Notes under the pieces: model-generated | Databases searched by the model: none | What the model saw: the letters and a program-made list of their open reading frames with translations, nothing else | Told to the model about the DNA's origin: nothing | NCBI RefSeq assembly: GCF_011682055.1 | Contig: NZ_JAAQOM010000019.1 | Span: 85,185 to 149,184 of the forward strand | DNA length: 64,000 bases | Source of the DNA: Telluria antibiotica | Lineage (GTDB): Bacteria > Pseudomonadota > Gammaproteobacteria > Burkholderiales > Burkholderiaceae_D | Direction: 5' to 3' | Part shown: in pieces, positions 23,625 to 32,249 of the stretch | How positions within the stretch are numbered: the first letter of the stretch is position 1 | Layout of the letters: the number at the start of each line of letters is the position of its first letter | Program-made: the position numbers and the translations under genes

Positions 23625-24008
23625 TCAGCGCGCGTCCTGGTACGTGCGCAGGTAGGCGATCAATGCGGCCAGGTCGCGCTCGTCGTGGATGCCCCAGAAG
23701 CGCATCTTCGTGCCCGGCACGACCTTGTCCGGATCGCGCAGGAACGCGGCCAACGTGGGCTCGTCCCACACGATGCCGGACGTTTTCATGGCGTTTGAGT
23801 AGGCGAAATCGGCCGTGCTCCCGGCGCGCCGGCCGAACAGGGCGTTCAACTGCGGGCCGAAGCCGCCGCGCGCGTTCGGACCGATCTGGTGGCACGACGC
23901 GCACGGCTTGAAGACGGTAGCGCCGTCGACGGGACCGTCGCGGCGCGAACAGCCGGACGCGGCCAGCGCCAGCAGCAGGGCGGCCGCGCAGGGAAAGCCG
24001 CGGCGCAT
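23625..24008 (-). CDS. Mono-haem cytochrome c, probable lipoprotein
   Basis: A 127-residue class I cytochrome with one haem site (CASCHQIGPNA) and the distal Met in PGTKMRFWG. The N-terminus MRRGFPCAAALLLALAASGC ends in a lipobox (LAASGC), so the protein is probably lipid-anchored in the periplasm. The start at 24008 lies one base after the exonuclease stop, pointing to a continuous leftward transcript from proQ. The fold is that of short mitochondrial-type cytochromes c (TADFAYSNAMKTSGIVWDE). Confidence 0.88.
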   Translation of the reverse strand: MRRGFPCAAALLLALAASGCSRRDGPVDGATVFKPCASCHQIGPNARGGFGPQLNALFGRRAGSTADFAYSNAMKTSGIVWDEPTLAAFLRDPDKVVPGTKMRFWGIHDERDLAALIAYLRTYQDAR

Positions 24009-24009
24009 G

Positions 24010-24699
24010 CTAGGTGCGTGGTTTGGGCTGCGCGGCGCGCATCGGTCCGCCGGCGACGGGCTTCGGCGGCAGCGGCGGCGGCGGGTTCGCGCGCCAGTGA
24101 CGGTAGATGCGCAGGGCGACGTGGGCATCGTCGGCCGCGTACAGGATCTGCTTGTCGGTCAGGCGCGGCAGGGCCCAGTTGGTCGTCGTGATCTTGCGCG
24201 ATTTCTGCAGGCGCTGGCCGAAGAAGCGCGCGACCGCTGTCTTTGCGCCCAGCGCATTGCGTTCGCCCCGGCGTAGCGCGGTCGACAGGTCGAGCACGTT
24301 GCACGTTTCGATGCCCAGCTTGGCGCGCAGGCGGCGCAGGTCGTCGCCGAGGCCGAAGCCGACCTTCAGGATCGTGGCCGATTCCAGCACGGCACGCAGC
24401 ACGTCGATGCCCGGTACCGGCGCGGGCGTGCCGCCTTCCGCCGGGTCGGGCGCGCGGGCGGGCCGGGCGCCGATCTGGAACAGATAGGCGTGCTCGTCCG
24501 TCGCGAGCTGCACGAGGTGGGGCCCCGTCGACTGCTCGCCCTTCTGGAACGTGGGCTTGGATTCCGTGTCGAAGCCGATCGCGTCGGATGCGAGCAGCGC
24601 GGCCAGCGCACCATCGGCATCGGCGCGGTTGCGTACGAGGCGCACGTCCGCGAGCGCGATGCCCTGGTACGGGGGGAGGTCGTCCTCGGCCTCGCTCAT
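24010..24699 (-). CDS. RNase D-like 3'-5' exonuclease
   Basis: A 229-residue DEDD-superfamily exonuclease domain protein. The metal ligands appear as D and E in IGFDTESKPTF, D in KVGFGLGDDLRRL, and D with the tyrosine in ILYAADDAHVALRIY, which places it in the DEDDy branch with RNase D and the WRN exonuclease. It has no HRDC domain, so it is shorter than RNase D. The Pro-rich tail is probably disordered. It lies 14 bases after the proQ-like gene and just before a cytochrome gene. Confidence 0.88.
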   Translation of the reverse strand: MSEAEDDLPPYQGIALADVRLVRNRADADGALAALLASDAIGFDTESKPTFQKGEQSTGPHLVQLATDEHAYLFQIGARPARAPDPAEGGTPAPVPGIDVLRAVLESATILKVGFGLGDDLRRLRAKLGIETCNVLDLSTALRRGERNALGAKTAVARFFGQRLQKSRKITTTNWALPRLTDKQILYAADDAHVALRIYRHWRANPPPPLPPKPVAGGPMRAAQPKPRT

Positions 24700-24713
24700 C
24701 CGGCGCGTGTGGC

Positions 24714-25256
24714 TCAGCGTTTCGCGAACTTGGACGCCAGCTGCTGCAGCTTTTCCTGGCGCTTGCGGTCGGCTTCCACTTGCGCGGCCGCTTCGCGTTC
24801 CGCTTTCTTGCGGTCGGCTTCCTTCTTGAAGCGTTCCTGCAGCAATTCCTTCGCGTGCAGGCGGTGGGTGTCCGTCACTTCGGCGCCGGGGTTGCCGTCC
24901 AGGTCGTAGCGGACGGTGGCTTTTTCCATGGCGCGCAGGTAGCGCATCGAGCCCGTGTGGATGCCGAGGGCGGCACGCATCGTCTTGCGGTTCAGGCCGG
25001 GGAGGCGGGCCAGCACTTGCTTGTCGATGCCGATCGCCAGCGGCAGGCAGTTGCGGAACGCCACGAATTGTTGCTGCAGGTGCTTGAGCAGCGCCCGCGG
25101 CGACTGGGCGGCTTCCGCCGGGACGGCAGCGTGTGCGTCGGCTTCCGGGGCCGGGGCCGCGCTGGTGGCAGGCTGCGCATCGGGCGTGGCGTGGGTGGCG
25201 GTTTCGGTGGCCTCGGGGAGCTCGGCGACAGGACTCATCGTATTCATTGACTTCAT
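24714..25256 (-). CDS. ProQ/FinO-domain RNA chaperone
   Basis: A 180-residue RNA-binding protein. A disordered Ala/Pro-rich N-terminus (about 1-50) leads into a ProQ/FinO domain (about 52-140: ALLKHLQQQFVAFRNCLPLAIGIDKQVLARLPGL split here for naming, then MRAALGIHTGSMRYL), followed by a charged Lys/Arg/Glu-rich helix. ProQ proteins bind structured sRNAs and mRNA 3' ends. Two ATGs (25256 and 25247) are possible; neither has a strong ribosome site. Its position between two small RNA genes is suggestive but may be chance. Confidence 0.88.
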   Translation of the reverse strand: MKSMNTMSPVAELPEATETATHATPDAQPATSAAPAPEADAHAAVPAEAAQSPRALLKHLQQQFVAFRNCLPLAIGIDKQVLARLPGLNRKTMRAALGIHTGSMRYLRAMEKATVRYDLDGNPGAEVTDTHRLHAKELLQERFKKEADRKKAEREAAAQVEADRKRQEKLQQLASKFAKR

Positions 25257-25495
25257 GGTAAGAACGGGAAGCGGAAGGATAGCATGGTCGCGCCGTGCGT
25301 GTGCCGCTCGGCCATGTAACGGATCGTCGTGTTGACTCAACAACCGTTATTTTCGTGCATGTGCGGCGGCGCGCGGCCGAGAAATCGTGTATCATCCGCC
25401 CCTTTCCTTGCGCACGGTTTGCGCCGACGCAGCCAGGATAGTGAAGAGGAAAAGGAAATATGCGCTGCCGTTATATCCCTTATCGGATATTTCAA

Positions 25496-25525
25496 TTATC
25501 GCTAAAAATTTCCTTAAGGCATAAT
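25496..25525 (+). promoter_or_regulatory. Sigma-70 promoter of small RNA 2
   Basis: TTATCG (25496-25501), 18-base spacer and CATAAT (25520-25525), ending six bases before GTCTCC at 25532. The upstream 40 bases are AT-rich, unlike the surroundings, as expected of a strong promoter. Confidence 0.65.
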
Positions 25526-25531
25526 GCTTCT

Positions 25532-25591
25532 GTCTCCTCTATTTCTCCCCTGGAAAATAGATTCAAGCCCGTTGTCTGACGGGCTTTTTTT
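25532..25591 (+). ncRNA. Small RNA 2, paralogue of the RNA at 19000
   Basis: About 60 nt. It begins GTCTCCTCTAT like copy 1. Hairpin 1 pairs TCTATTT (25538-25544) with AAATAGA (25555-25561), loop CTCCCCTGGA with a C-rich anti-Shine-Dalgarno-like core. GATTCAAGCCCG follows, as in copy 1. The terminator is AAGCCCGT/ACGGGCTT (25565-25586) and a T-run to 25591. Stems are kept while loops and terminator loop differ, the mark of a structured RNA. It lies 255 bases before rpoD on the same strand; the terminator should insulate it. Confidence 0.7.
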
Positions 25592-25846
25592 CGTTCCGAC
25601 ATGCTAAGCCCCGATTTCAACCACATACCGTTCCGCCCGATCCCCTTGCGCGTGCGTGCCGCAGCCCGTCCCGGCTGTCCAGGACGCCGCCCGCCGACCG
25701 GCGCCCGCGGCAGGAGTGCTTGATATCCCGGCTATCCGCCCCTAGCTAGGGCCTTCCCATCATCCCCGCCCTCCGGGGTCCGCGTTGCGGACCAGGTGGG
25801 TTATTGACTTCGCAGGCACGCGCCACGCCTCGATTGGAGAAAGTTT

Positions 25847-28489
25847 ATGAAAAACACCGCCAAGACCCTGACACTGACAGCGAAGAAAGCGCCAGCCAAG
25901 ACCACGGCACAGCTGTCGGTGCCAAAGACCGCGACCTCGTATTTCCTCGAAACGGAAGCGGCCGCCAAGGTGACGGTGGTGAAGACGCGTTCGCGCCTGG
26001 CGTCGCTGAAGGCCGTGCAGGCCGAGCCCGAGCAGCCGGAGCAATTCGATGAGGCCGTCGCCGTGGGCGCCGCCGAAGCCGAGGCCGTCGCCGCCGAGGT
26101 GACGCAGGCCGAGCCGGCCGCGGCCGTCGCCGAGCTGGAAACCGTTGCGGCGCAGGCAGCACCGGCCGCACCGCCCGTGATCGTCAAGAAGCGCGTGTCG
26201 CGCCTCGCCGCGCTGAAGGCCGACGCCGAACCGGCCGCCGCGCCGGCCGTCGAACAGGAAGCGATCGCAGCGGAAGCGCCGGTCGAGCCGGCGCCGGCCG
26301 TGCGCGTCGTGCGTGCCCGCACGGCACGCCGCATCGAGCCGTCCGCCGCGACGACGACGGCGACGCCGGCCGGCACCGTCAGCACGACGACGGACGCCGC
26401 CGCGCTGGCCGCGATCGACACGTCGGGCTATCTGCTGCCGCAAGTGAAGGTGCCGGGCCGCCGCGGCCGCAAGCCGAGTGAATTCGTGCCGGAGAATGAC
26501 GAGATCGCGGCGCTGAACGCCGTCGAGCGCGCCGAACTGAAGGCCGCGTCGAAGCTGCGCGAGCGCAAGGCCAAGGGTGGCGCCACCCTGTTCGGTGCGG
26601 CAGAGGGCTTCTCGGCCGAGGAACTGGAAAAGCGCCGCCAGCAACTGAAGAACCTGATCAACATGGGCAAGGAGCGCGGCTACCTGACCCATGCGGAGAT
26701 CAACGACCACCTGCCGGAAAACATCATCGATCCGGAAGCGATCGAAGGCATCATCGCCACGTTCAACGACATGGGCATCGCCGTCTACGAGCGCGCGCCG
26801 GAAGCGGAAATGATGCTGCTGTCGGACGCCGTCGTCACGCCGACCTCCGAGGACGAAGTGGAAGCGGCCGCCGCGACGGCGCTGTCGACCGTCGACTCCG
26901 ACTTCGGCCGCACGACCGACCCCGTGCGCATGTACATGCGTGAGATGGGCGCCGTGTCGCTGCTGACGCGCGAAGGCGAGATCGCCATCGCCAAGCGCAT
27001 CGAGGATGGCCTGAAGGACATGGTGCAGGCGATCTCCGCGTGCCCGGTGACGATTTCCGAGATCATCGCGCTGTCGCACAAGATCGCCAAGGACGAGCTG
27101 AAGATCGATGACGTCGTCGACGGCCTGATCGACCCGAACGACGGCGCCGGCGCGAGCGCGCCCGTGAGCGCGTCCGACGAGGACGACGAAGACGAAGAAG
27201 ACGACGTCGAGGAAGAAGAGGACGAGGGCGGTGCCGGCGGCAGCGCCGCGGCCGGCTATTCCGCCGAGCAGCTGGCCGCGCTGAAGAAGGGCGCGCTGGA
27301 CAAGTTCGCGCTGATCGAAAAGCAGTTCGACAAGATGGGCCACGCGTTCAAGACGCAGGGCTACGGCTCGGACGCGTACATGGCGGCGCAGGAAGTGATT
27401 TCGAGCGAACTGCTGGGCATCCGATTCACGGCCAAGGTCGTGGAAAAGCTGTGCGACACGTTGCGCCACCAGATGGACGAGGTGCGTGCCATCGAACGTT
27501 CCGTGCTGGACATCTGCGTGAACCGTTGCGGCATGCCGCGCGCCCACTTCATCAAGGTCTTCCCGGGCAACGAGACGGACCTCGAATGGGTGCAGCGCGA
27601 AGTCGACTGCGCGTACCCGTACAGCGCCGTCCTGAAGCGCAACGCGCCGGCGATCCTGGAACTGCAGCAGCGCATGATCGACCTGCAGGCGCGCGTGGCG
27701 CTGCCGCTGGCCGACCTGCGCACGATCAACCGCCAGATGGCGGCCGGCGAAAAGCGCGCCCGCACGGCGAAGCGCGAAATGACGGTGGCCAACCTGCGTC
27801 TCGTGATCTCGATCGCGAAGAAGTACATCAACCGCGGCCTGCAATTCCTGGACCTGATCCAGGAAGGCAATATCGGCCTGTTGAAAGCGGTCGACAAGTT
27901 CGAGTACCGCCGCGGCTATAAATTCTCGACGTACGCGACATGGTGGATCCGCCAGGCGATCACGCGTTCGATCGCCGACATGGCGCGTACGATCCGCGTG
28001 CCGGTGCACATGATCGAGACGATCAACAAGATGAACCGCATCTCGCGCCAGATCATGCAGGAAACGGGCACCGAGCCCGATATGGCGACGCTGGCCACGA
28101 AGATGGAAATGCCGGAATCGAAGGTCCGCGAGATCATGAAGATCGCGAAGGAGCCGATTTCGATGGAAACGCCGATGGGCGAGGACGGCGATTCGCAGCT
28201 GGGCGACTTCATCGAGGACAACGCGACGCTGGCCCCGCTGGACGCCGCGATGCATGCGTCGATGCGCAACGTGATCAAGGAAGTGCTGGATTCGCTGACG
28301 CCGCGCGAGGCGAAGGTGCTGCGCATGCGCTACGGCGTCGAGATGTCGAACGACCACACCCTGGAAGAAGTGGGCAAGCAGTTCGACGTCACCCGCGAGC
28401 GCATCCGCCAGATCGAGGCGAAGGCGATGAGCAAGCTGCGCCAGCCGTCGCGTTCGGACAAGCTGAAGACGTTCCTGCAGAACCAGTAA
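25847..28489 (+). CDS. rpoD: Housekeeping sigma factor RpoD
   Basis: Primary sigma-70 of RNA polymerase, 880 residues against 613 in E. coli. Conserved parts: region 1.1 (from about 256, EELEKRRQQLKNLINMGKE), region 1.2 (DPVRMYMREMG), region 2 (LRLVISIAKKYINRGLQFLDLI and FSTYATWWIRQAITR), region 3, and region 4 (TLEEVGKQFDVTRERIRQIEAKA). The extra length is an Ala/Pro/Glu-rich N-terminal extension of some 250 residues with an internal repeat (SRLASLKA at 49-56, SRLAALKA at 118-125). The spacer before region 2 has an acidic run (DEDDEDEEDDVEEEEDE). A GAGAAAG site precedes the ATG. No other gene lies between small RNA 2 and this start. Confidence 0.97.
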   Translation: MKNTAKTLTLTAKKAPAKTTAQLSVPKTATSYFLETEAAAKVTVVKTRSRLASLKAVQAEPEQPEQFDEAVAVGAAEAEAVAAEVTQAEPAAAVAELETVAAQAAPAAPPVIVKKRVSRLAALKADAEPAAAPAVEQEAIAAEAPVEPAPAVRVVRARTARRIEPSAATTTATPAGTVSTTTDAAALAAIDTSGYLLPQVKVPGRRGRKPSEFVPENDEIAALNAVERAELKAASKLRERKAKGGATLFGAAEGFSAEELEKRRQQLKNLINMGKERGYLTHAEINDHLPENIIDPEAIEGIIATFNDMGIAVYERAPEAEMMLLSDAVVTPTSEDEVEAAAATALSTVDSDFGRTTDPVRMYMREMGAVSLLTREGEIAIAKRIEDGLKDMVQAISACPVTISEIIALSHKIAKDELKIDDVVDGLIDPNDGAGASAPVSASDEDDEDEEDDVEEEEDEGGAGGSAAAGYSAEQLAALKKGALDKFALIEKQFDKMGHAFKTQGYGSDAYMAAQEVISSELLGIRFTAKVVEKLCDTLRHQMDEVRAIERSVLDICVNRCGMPRAHFIKVFPGNETDLEWVQREVDCAYPYSAVLKRNAPAILELQQRMIDLQARVALPLADLRTINRQMAAGEKRARTAKREMTVANLRLVISIAKKYINRGLQFLDLIQEGNIGLLKAVDKFEYRRGYKFSTYATWWIRQAITRSIADMARTIRVPVHMIETINKMNRISRQIMQETGTEPDMATLATKMEMPESKVREIMKIAKEPISMETPMGEDGDSQLGDFIEDNATLAPLDAAMHASMRNVIKEVLDSLTPREAKVLRMRYGVEMSNDHTLEEVGKQFDVTRERIRQIEAKAMSKLRQPSRSDKLKTFLQNQ

Positions 28490-28510
28490 GCTCCGTCCGC
28501 CGGCACTGAC

Positions 28511-28545
28511 ACGCCGCGCCGCCGCAAGGCCGCGCGGCGTTGTTG
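28511..28545 (+). terminator. rpoD terminator hairpin
   Basis: Perfect 9-bp arms ACGCCGCGC and GCGCGGCGT with a 12-base loop, followed by TTGTTGT. The T-tract is imperfect but the stem is strong and placed 22 bases after the rpoD stop. Confidence 0.6.
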
Positions 28546-28660
28546 TATCTGCAAGCACCGGTGTTTTGTGGCCGCAACATCGTCGATGTGGGGCTTGACG
28601 TATGGCAACACTCGCCGCAAGATGAACGGTTTTGCCGCCTGCCGCCAAGCACCGCATCAC

Positions 28661-30547
28661 ATGATTGCCATCATCTCCCGCAACGCTTCGATCCGGACGA
28701 AACTCATGCTCAGCATGGCCGTCTGCCTGTTCGTGTTCCTCGTCGTATCCGTCGCGCTCAGCGTGACCCTGTCCGGCAGCGCCGCGCGCACGCGCGTGGT
28801 CGAGCGCGAGCTGCCGGCTGTCGTCGGCGAGATCCGCAACGAGATTCGCCACCGAATCGCCGTGCCGCTGACGGCGTCGCTGGCGGTCGCCAACGACACT
28901 TTCCTCCACGCGTGGGAAAGCGACGGCTTGCCGGAAGCGGGCGTGTCCTCCTGGCTGAAGTATGCGGGCATGGTGAAGCAGAAGAATCAGGCCGACGTCG
29001 TGTTCTGGATATCGGACGCCACCGGCAAGTACTACACGGACAAGGGCTTCAACATGGAGATGAAGCGCGGCGTGCCGGACACCGCCTGGTTCTACGGCTT
29101 CCTCGCGGGCGGCAAGCCGTACAGCATGCGTGTGGGCACGAACATCGCGCACAACGGCATGATGCTCTACATTAACGCGCGCGTCGACGCGGCACCCGGC
29201 AAGGCGGGCGTGGCCGGCATCGGCCTCGGCGTCGATGCGATGGCGGACAGTGTGCGCGCTTATAAAATCGGCCAGTCGGGCTTCGTCTACCTCGTGCGCG
29301 GCGACGGCGGCATCGTCGTGCACCGCGACGCCAAGCTGGCGGACGGCAGCCACAACATCCGCGACCTGCCGGGCTTCAGCGATGCGCTCGCGAAGCGCCT
29401 GCTCGCGGGCGAAAAATTCGTGCACGCGACCTATGCGGCGCCGGACGGCAAGCGCCTCGTCGCGTCGTCGTTCGTGCCGGAGCTGGACCTGTACGTGATC
29501 GCCGAGGTGCCGGAGACCGAAGCGCTGGGCGGCATCGCGCGCGACGCGACGATCTCCGCGCTCGTCGCCGCGCTCGCCGGCGGTGCCATCGGCCTCGCGC
29601 TGATCTGGTTCGTGAGCCGCGCCATCGCGGCGCCCGTCGCGCGCGCCGCGGCGCTGCTGGGCGAGATCGCCGACGGCAAGGGCGATCTCACGCGCCGCAT
29701 GCCCGTCGAGGGCCGCGACGAAGTCGGCATGTTGGCGGAAGCGTTCAACCGCTTCGTCTCCGCGCTGAACCGCACGATGAGCGAGGTGCGCGGCAGCACG
29801 GTCGCCATCGCGGGCGCTTCGAGCGAGATCGCCGCGGGCAACGGCGACCTGTCCAGCCGCACGGAGCAGCAGTCGGCGAACCTGGAGCGCACCGTCACGA
29901 CGATCGCGCAACTCACCGGCACGGTCCAGCAGAACGCCGACCACGCGAAGAGCGCCAACCAGTTGGCCCTCGCCGCGCGCGAGCAGGCGGAGAAGGGCGG
30001 CGAGGTCGTGGGCGAAGTCGTCGCGACGATGGGCTCCATCACGGACAGCTCGCGCCGCATCGCCGACATCATCGGCGTCATCGACGGCATCGCGTTCCAG
30101 ACCAACATCCTCGCGCTGAACGCGGCGGTGGAAGCGGCGCGCGCGGGCGAGCAGGGACGGGGCTTCGCCGTCGTCGCGTCGGAGGTGCGGAACCTCGCGC
30201 AGCGCTCGGCCGCAGCGGCGAAGGAAATCAAGGAACTCATTTCGGATTCGGTCGACAAGGTCGCGACGGGCTCGCGCCTCGTCGACACTGCCGGCAGCAC
30301 GATGGGCGAGATCGTTGCGTCGGTGCGCCGCGTGGCGGACCTGATGGGAGAGATCGCGGCCGCCAGCGCCGAGCAGAGCGAGGGCATCGCGCGCGTCAAC
30401 GGCGCCATCGAGGAGATGGACGACAGCACGCGCCAGAACGCGGCCCTCGTCGAACAGGCCGCCGCCGCCGCGATGGCCTTGCAGGACCAGTCGGCGCGGC
30501 TTGCGCAGGTCGTGGCCGCATTCCGCCTGGAGGACGGCGCCCGCTGA
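28661..30547 (+). CDS. Methyl-accepting chemotaxis protein
   Basis: A transmembrane chemoreceptor of about 628 residues: TM1 (about 15-37, MLSMAVCLFVFLVVSVALSV), a periplasmic Cache-like sensor (about 40-300, with DVVFWISDATGKYYTDKG and FVYLVRGDGGIVVHRD), TM2, a HAMP domain (ISRAIAAPVARAAALLGEIADGKGDL region), and a signalling domain with the hairpin tip IDGIAFQTNILALNAAVEAARAGEQGRGFAVVA. The tip is near consensus for CheA/CheW coupling. No pentapeptide tether is seen at the C-terminus. Earlier in-frame ATGs at 28568 and 28622 exist; 28661 gives the usual short cytoplasmic lead. Confidence 0.9.
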   Translation: MIAIISRNASIRTKLMLSMAVCLFVFLVVSVALSVTLSGSAARTRVVERELPAVVGEIRNEIRHRIAVPLTASLAVANDTFLHAWESDGLPEAGVSSWLKYAGMVKQKNQADVVFWISDATGKYYTDKGFNMEMKRGVPDTAWFYGFLAGGKPYSMRVGTNIAHNGMMLYINARVDAAPGKAGVAGIGLGVDAMADSVRAYKIGQSGFVYLVRGDGGIVVHRDAKLADGSHNIRDLPGFSDALAKRLLAGEKFVHATYAAPDGKRLVASSFVPELDLYVIAEVPETEALGGIARDATISALVAALAGGAIGLALIWFVSRAIAAPVARAAALLGEIADGKGDLTRRMPVEGRDEVGMLAEAFNRFVSALNRTMSEVRGSTVAIAGASSEIAAGNGDLSSRTEQQSANLERTVTTIAQLTGTVQQNADHAKSANQLALAAREQAEKGGEVVGEVVATMGSITDSSRRIADIIGVIDGIAFQTNILALNAAVEAARAGEQGRGFAVVASEVRNLAQRSAAAAKEIKELISDSVDKVATGSRLVDTAGSTMGEIVASVRRVADLMGEIAAASAEQSEGIARVNGAIEEMDDSTRQNAALVEQAAAAAMALQDQSARLAQVVAAFRLEDGAR

Positions 30548-30565
30548 GCGCGCCCGCGTTCTTGG

Positions 30566-30571
30566 CATAAT
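30566..30571 (+). promoter_or_regulatory. -10 box CATAAT, candidate leaderless promoter
   Basis: CATAAT ends six bases before the ATG at 30578, the same spacing as TATAAT/ATG at 1649-1661. It is used here to prefer the 30578 start over ATGs at 30596 and 30602, which would need a leader without ribosome site. Confidence 0.4.
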
Positions 30572-30577
30572 GGCGGG

Positions 30578-31402
30578 ATGTGCAACTCACGATCCATGCC
30601 GATGCCCTTACGCCCAGCTTCCTGGGCCTGCCTGCTGGCGGGCCTTCTTGCGTTGTCGACCGCCCACGCGGACGACGACGACACCATCAATCCCGACCGT
30701 CCCAACGTCGCCAATTCGAGCCAGGTGGTGGGCCCGCACCGCGTGCAGCTCGAACTCGGCGTCCAGTGGGACCGCCAGCGCGACGCCGACGCGCACGTGC
30801 GCACGCTCACCACGCCCGCGCTGCTGCGCGTCGGGTTGTCCGATACGCTGGAGCTGCGCGTGGAAACGTCTGGCCGCACGATCGCCCATGCGAGCGACCC
30901 TGCGTCTGGCGAGCACACGGTAAGCGCCGGCTGGGCCGACAGCGCGGCCGGCGTCAAATGGCATCTGGGCGACCAGGACGGCATGCGGCCGTCGTGGGGC
31001 GTGATCGCGGAAGCGGCGCTGCCGACCGGCAGCGCCGCGCTGCGCGGCACCGGGTTCCGGCCGTCGCTGAACCTGCCGCTCGAATGGGATCTCGGCCACG
31101 ACTGGTCGCTCGGTGTGATGCCGGGCGTGGGCCGCGATGGCGACGACAACGGCGCGCGCTACACGTACGGCGTGTTCGCCGCGTCGCTGGGCAAGGCGTT
31201 CAGCGAGCGCCTGCACGGCTTCGCGGAACTGGCCGCGCCGCAGATCGCGCGCGCGGCGCACGGGGGCACGCAGACCTTGTTCGACGCGGGCGTCTCGTGG
31301 CTCGTGAGCCGCGATTGCCAGCTCGACGCGATGGTCGTGCATGGCTTGAACCGGAAGACGCCGGACCTCAGCCTGGCGTTCGGGGTGTCGGTGCGGCGAT
31401 GA
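30578..31402 (+). CDS. Outer-membrane beta-barrel protein (MetA-pathway/transporter-like)
   Basis: A 274-residue exported barrel protein. A signal peptide (hydrophobic core SWACLLAGLLALS, ending AHA) precedes DDDDTINPDRPNVANSSQVV, then alternating hydrophobic strands with the pattern LELGVQWDR, LLRVGLSDTLELRVE, GWADSAAGVKWHL, GVIAEAALPTGSAALRG, LGVMPGVG and LGKAFSERLHGFAEL. The TDRPxxxxSSxVVGPxxxQLE opening is the mark of the family annotated as phenol-degradation MetA or generic transporter. Substrate unknown. The gene stands alone and is convergent with the T6SS PAAR gene. Confidence 0.8.
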   Translation: MCNSRSMPMPLRPASWACLLAGLLALSTAHADDDDTINPDRPNVANSSQVVGPHRVQLELGVQWDRQRDADAHVRTLTTPALLRVGLSDTLELRVETSGRTIAHASDPASGEHTVSAGWADSAAGVKWHLGDQDGMRPSWGVIAEAALPTGSAALRGTGFRPSLNLPLEWDLGHDWSLGVMPGVGRDGDDNGARYTYGVFAASLGKAFSERLHGFAELAAPQIARAAHGGTQTLFDAGVSWLVSRDCQLDAMVVHGLNRKTPDLSLAFGVSVRR

Positions 31403-31420
31403 TTCCGGCTGCGTCAGATG

Positions 31421-31690
31421 CTAGATCTTCGTACTGAAATGCTTGAAGCTTGAGATAAGCTTTGCGCCGCAACTGAGACTGTCGCCATCGAAGGCGATGC
31501 GCTTCCCGTTGACCGTGTGATGCGGAGACCCGCTCGTGATCGTGCAACCAGAATGACCTGGAATCGGGCAACTGCAGGTGTCGCCCACGCATGCCACTGG
31601 AATTCCCTGTACTGTGAAGTGGGATGCGCTGGCGCTGATCACCTTGCCGCCGTGGGTCGTGGCGTCGCCGAGTCGGATGACGTTTTTCAT
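31421..31690 (-). CDS. PAAR domain protein (T6SS spike tip)
   Basis: An 89-residue PAAR-repeat protein: MKNVIRLGDATTHGGKVISAS, VACVGDTCSCPIPGHSGCTITSGSP and a C-terminal DGDSLSCGAKLIS. PAAR proteins cap the VgrG trimer and sharpen the spike of the type VI secretion system; His and Cys residues bind the tip metal. It carries no toxin extension. It is the last gene of the leftward vgrG-tle3-tla3 cassette, 52 bases after the broken membrane protein gene. AGGA lies upstream of the ATG at 31690. Confidence 0.88.
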   Translation of the reverse strand: MKNVIRLGDATTHGGKVISASASHFTVQGIPVACVGDTCSCPIPGHSGCTITSGSPHHTVNGKRIAFDGDSLSCGAKLISSFKHFSTKI

Positions 31691-31742
31691 GACGACAATC
31701 CTGATTCGAAAACTTCGATGGAACATGACGAAGCGACGTTCG

Positions 31743-32231
31743 CTATTCAGGTACGTTTTCGTCGGATTTCAACGCGACGCACGGCGCCGCTGGATTGATG
31801 TCAAATAAATCCTTCGGGTCTCCGGGCATGGGGTCTGTGCGCGTAGCGACACGTGACTGGTCCACTTTTGAAACAGATGCCGCGACAGCCAGGATGAGGA
31901 TCGACGCCGTCCACGCCCAAATGCCCCAGTTAGATCCATCGGCGCGCTCGAGGTAATGCCAATATGCTGGGGACGTGGCGGGGAAAGCGAACGAAAGACA
32001 AAGTGGCCACAAAGGTCGTTTTTTCTCAAATACTCGATAGCATGTCAGTGGAATGGTCACGTTCGCCAGTACAGCCCAGGGCCCGAATTGTGGAATCCTC
32101 CATCCCCATACAAATGCCATCTCAACTAATTCCAGTCCCGGGGCCCCGTTCACTGTCGGTACTACCCACGCGACAGCTCAGACGCATGCCGAGATGAACA
32201 CCAGGATTTTTGACGTATGAGTCAACGACAT
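31743..32231 (-). pseudogene. Small four-helix membrane protein gene interrupted by in-frame TGA
   Basis: A frame of 163 codons runs from an ATG at 32231 (with GGAG upstream, 19 bases after the tla3-like stop) to 31743, but codon 18 is TGA (32180-32178). Before it reads MSLTHTSKILVFISACV; after it AVAWVVPTVNGAPGLELVEMAF, so the stop splits one hydrophobic helix. The rest has three more membrane-like segments (GPWAVLANVTIPLTCY, LCLSFAFPATSP, WGIWAWTASILILAVAASV). Read-through, reinitiation at GTG 32153 or ATG 32120, or a sequencing error are alternatives. The role within the T6SS cassette, possibly immunity, is unknown. Confidence 0.6.
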
Positions 32232-32249
32232 GGCAATCTCCAACGGTGA

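Noticed and set aside
25460..25579. A 39-codon reading frame after a purine-rich AGGAAAAGGAAAT site overlapping small RNA 2
   Set aside because: It ends inside the RNA's terminator, and no comparable frame exists at the paralogous locus; the RNA explanation fits better. A short leader peptide cannot be fully excluded.
25760..30568. A 1602-codon open frame on the minus strand opposite rpoD and the chemoreceptor
   Set aside because: It mirrors the codon bias of two certain genes; the product is His/Arg-rich low-complexity and matches no family.
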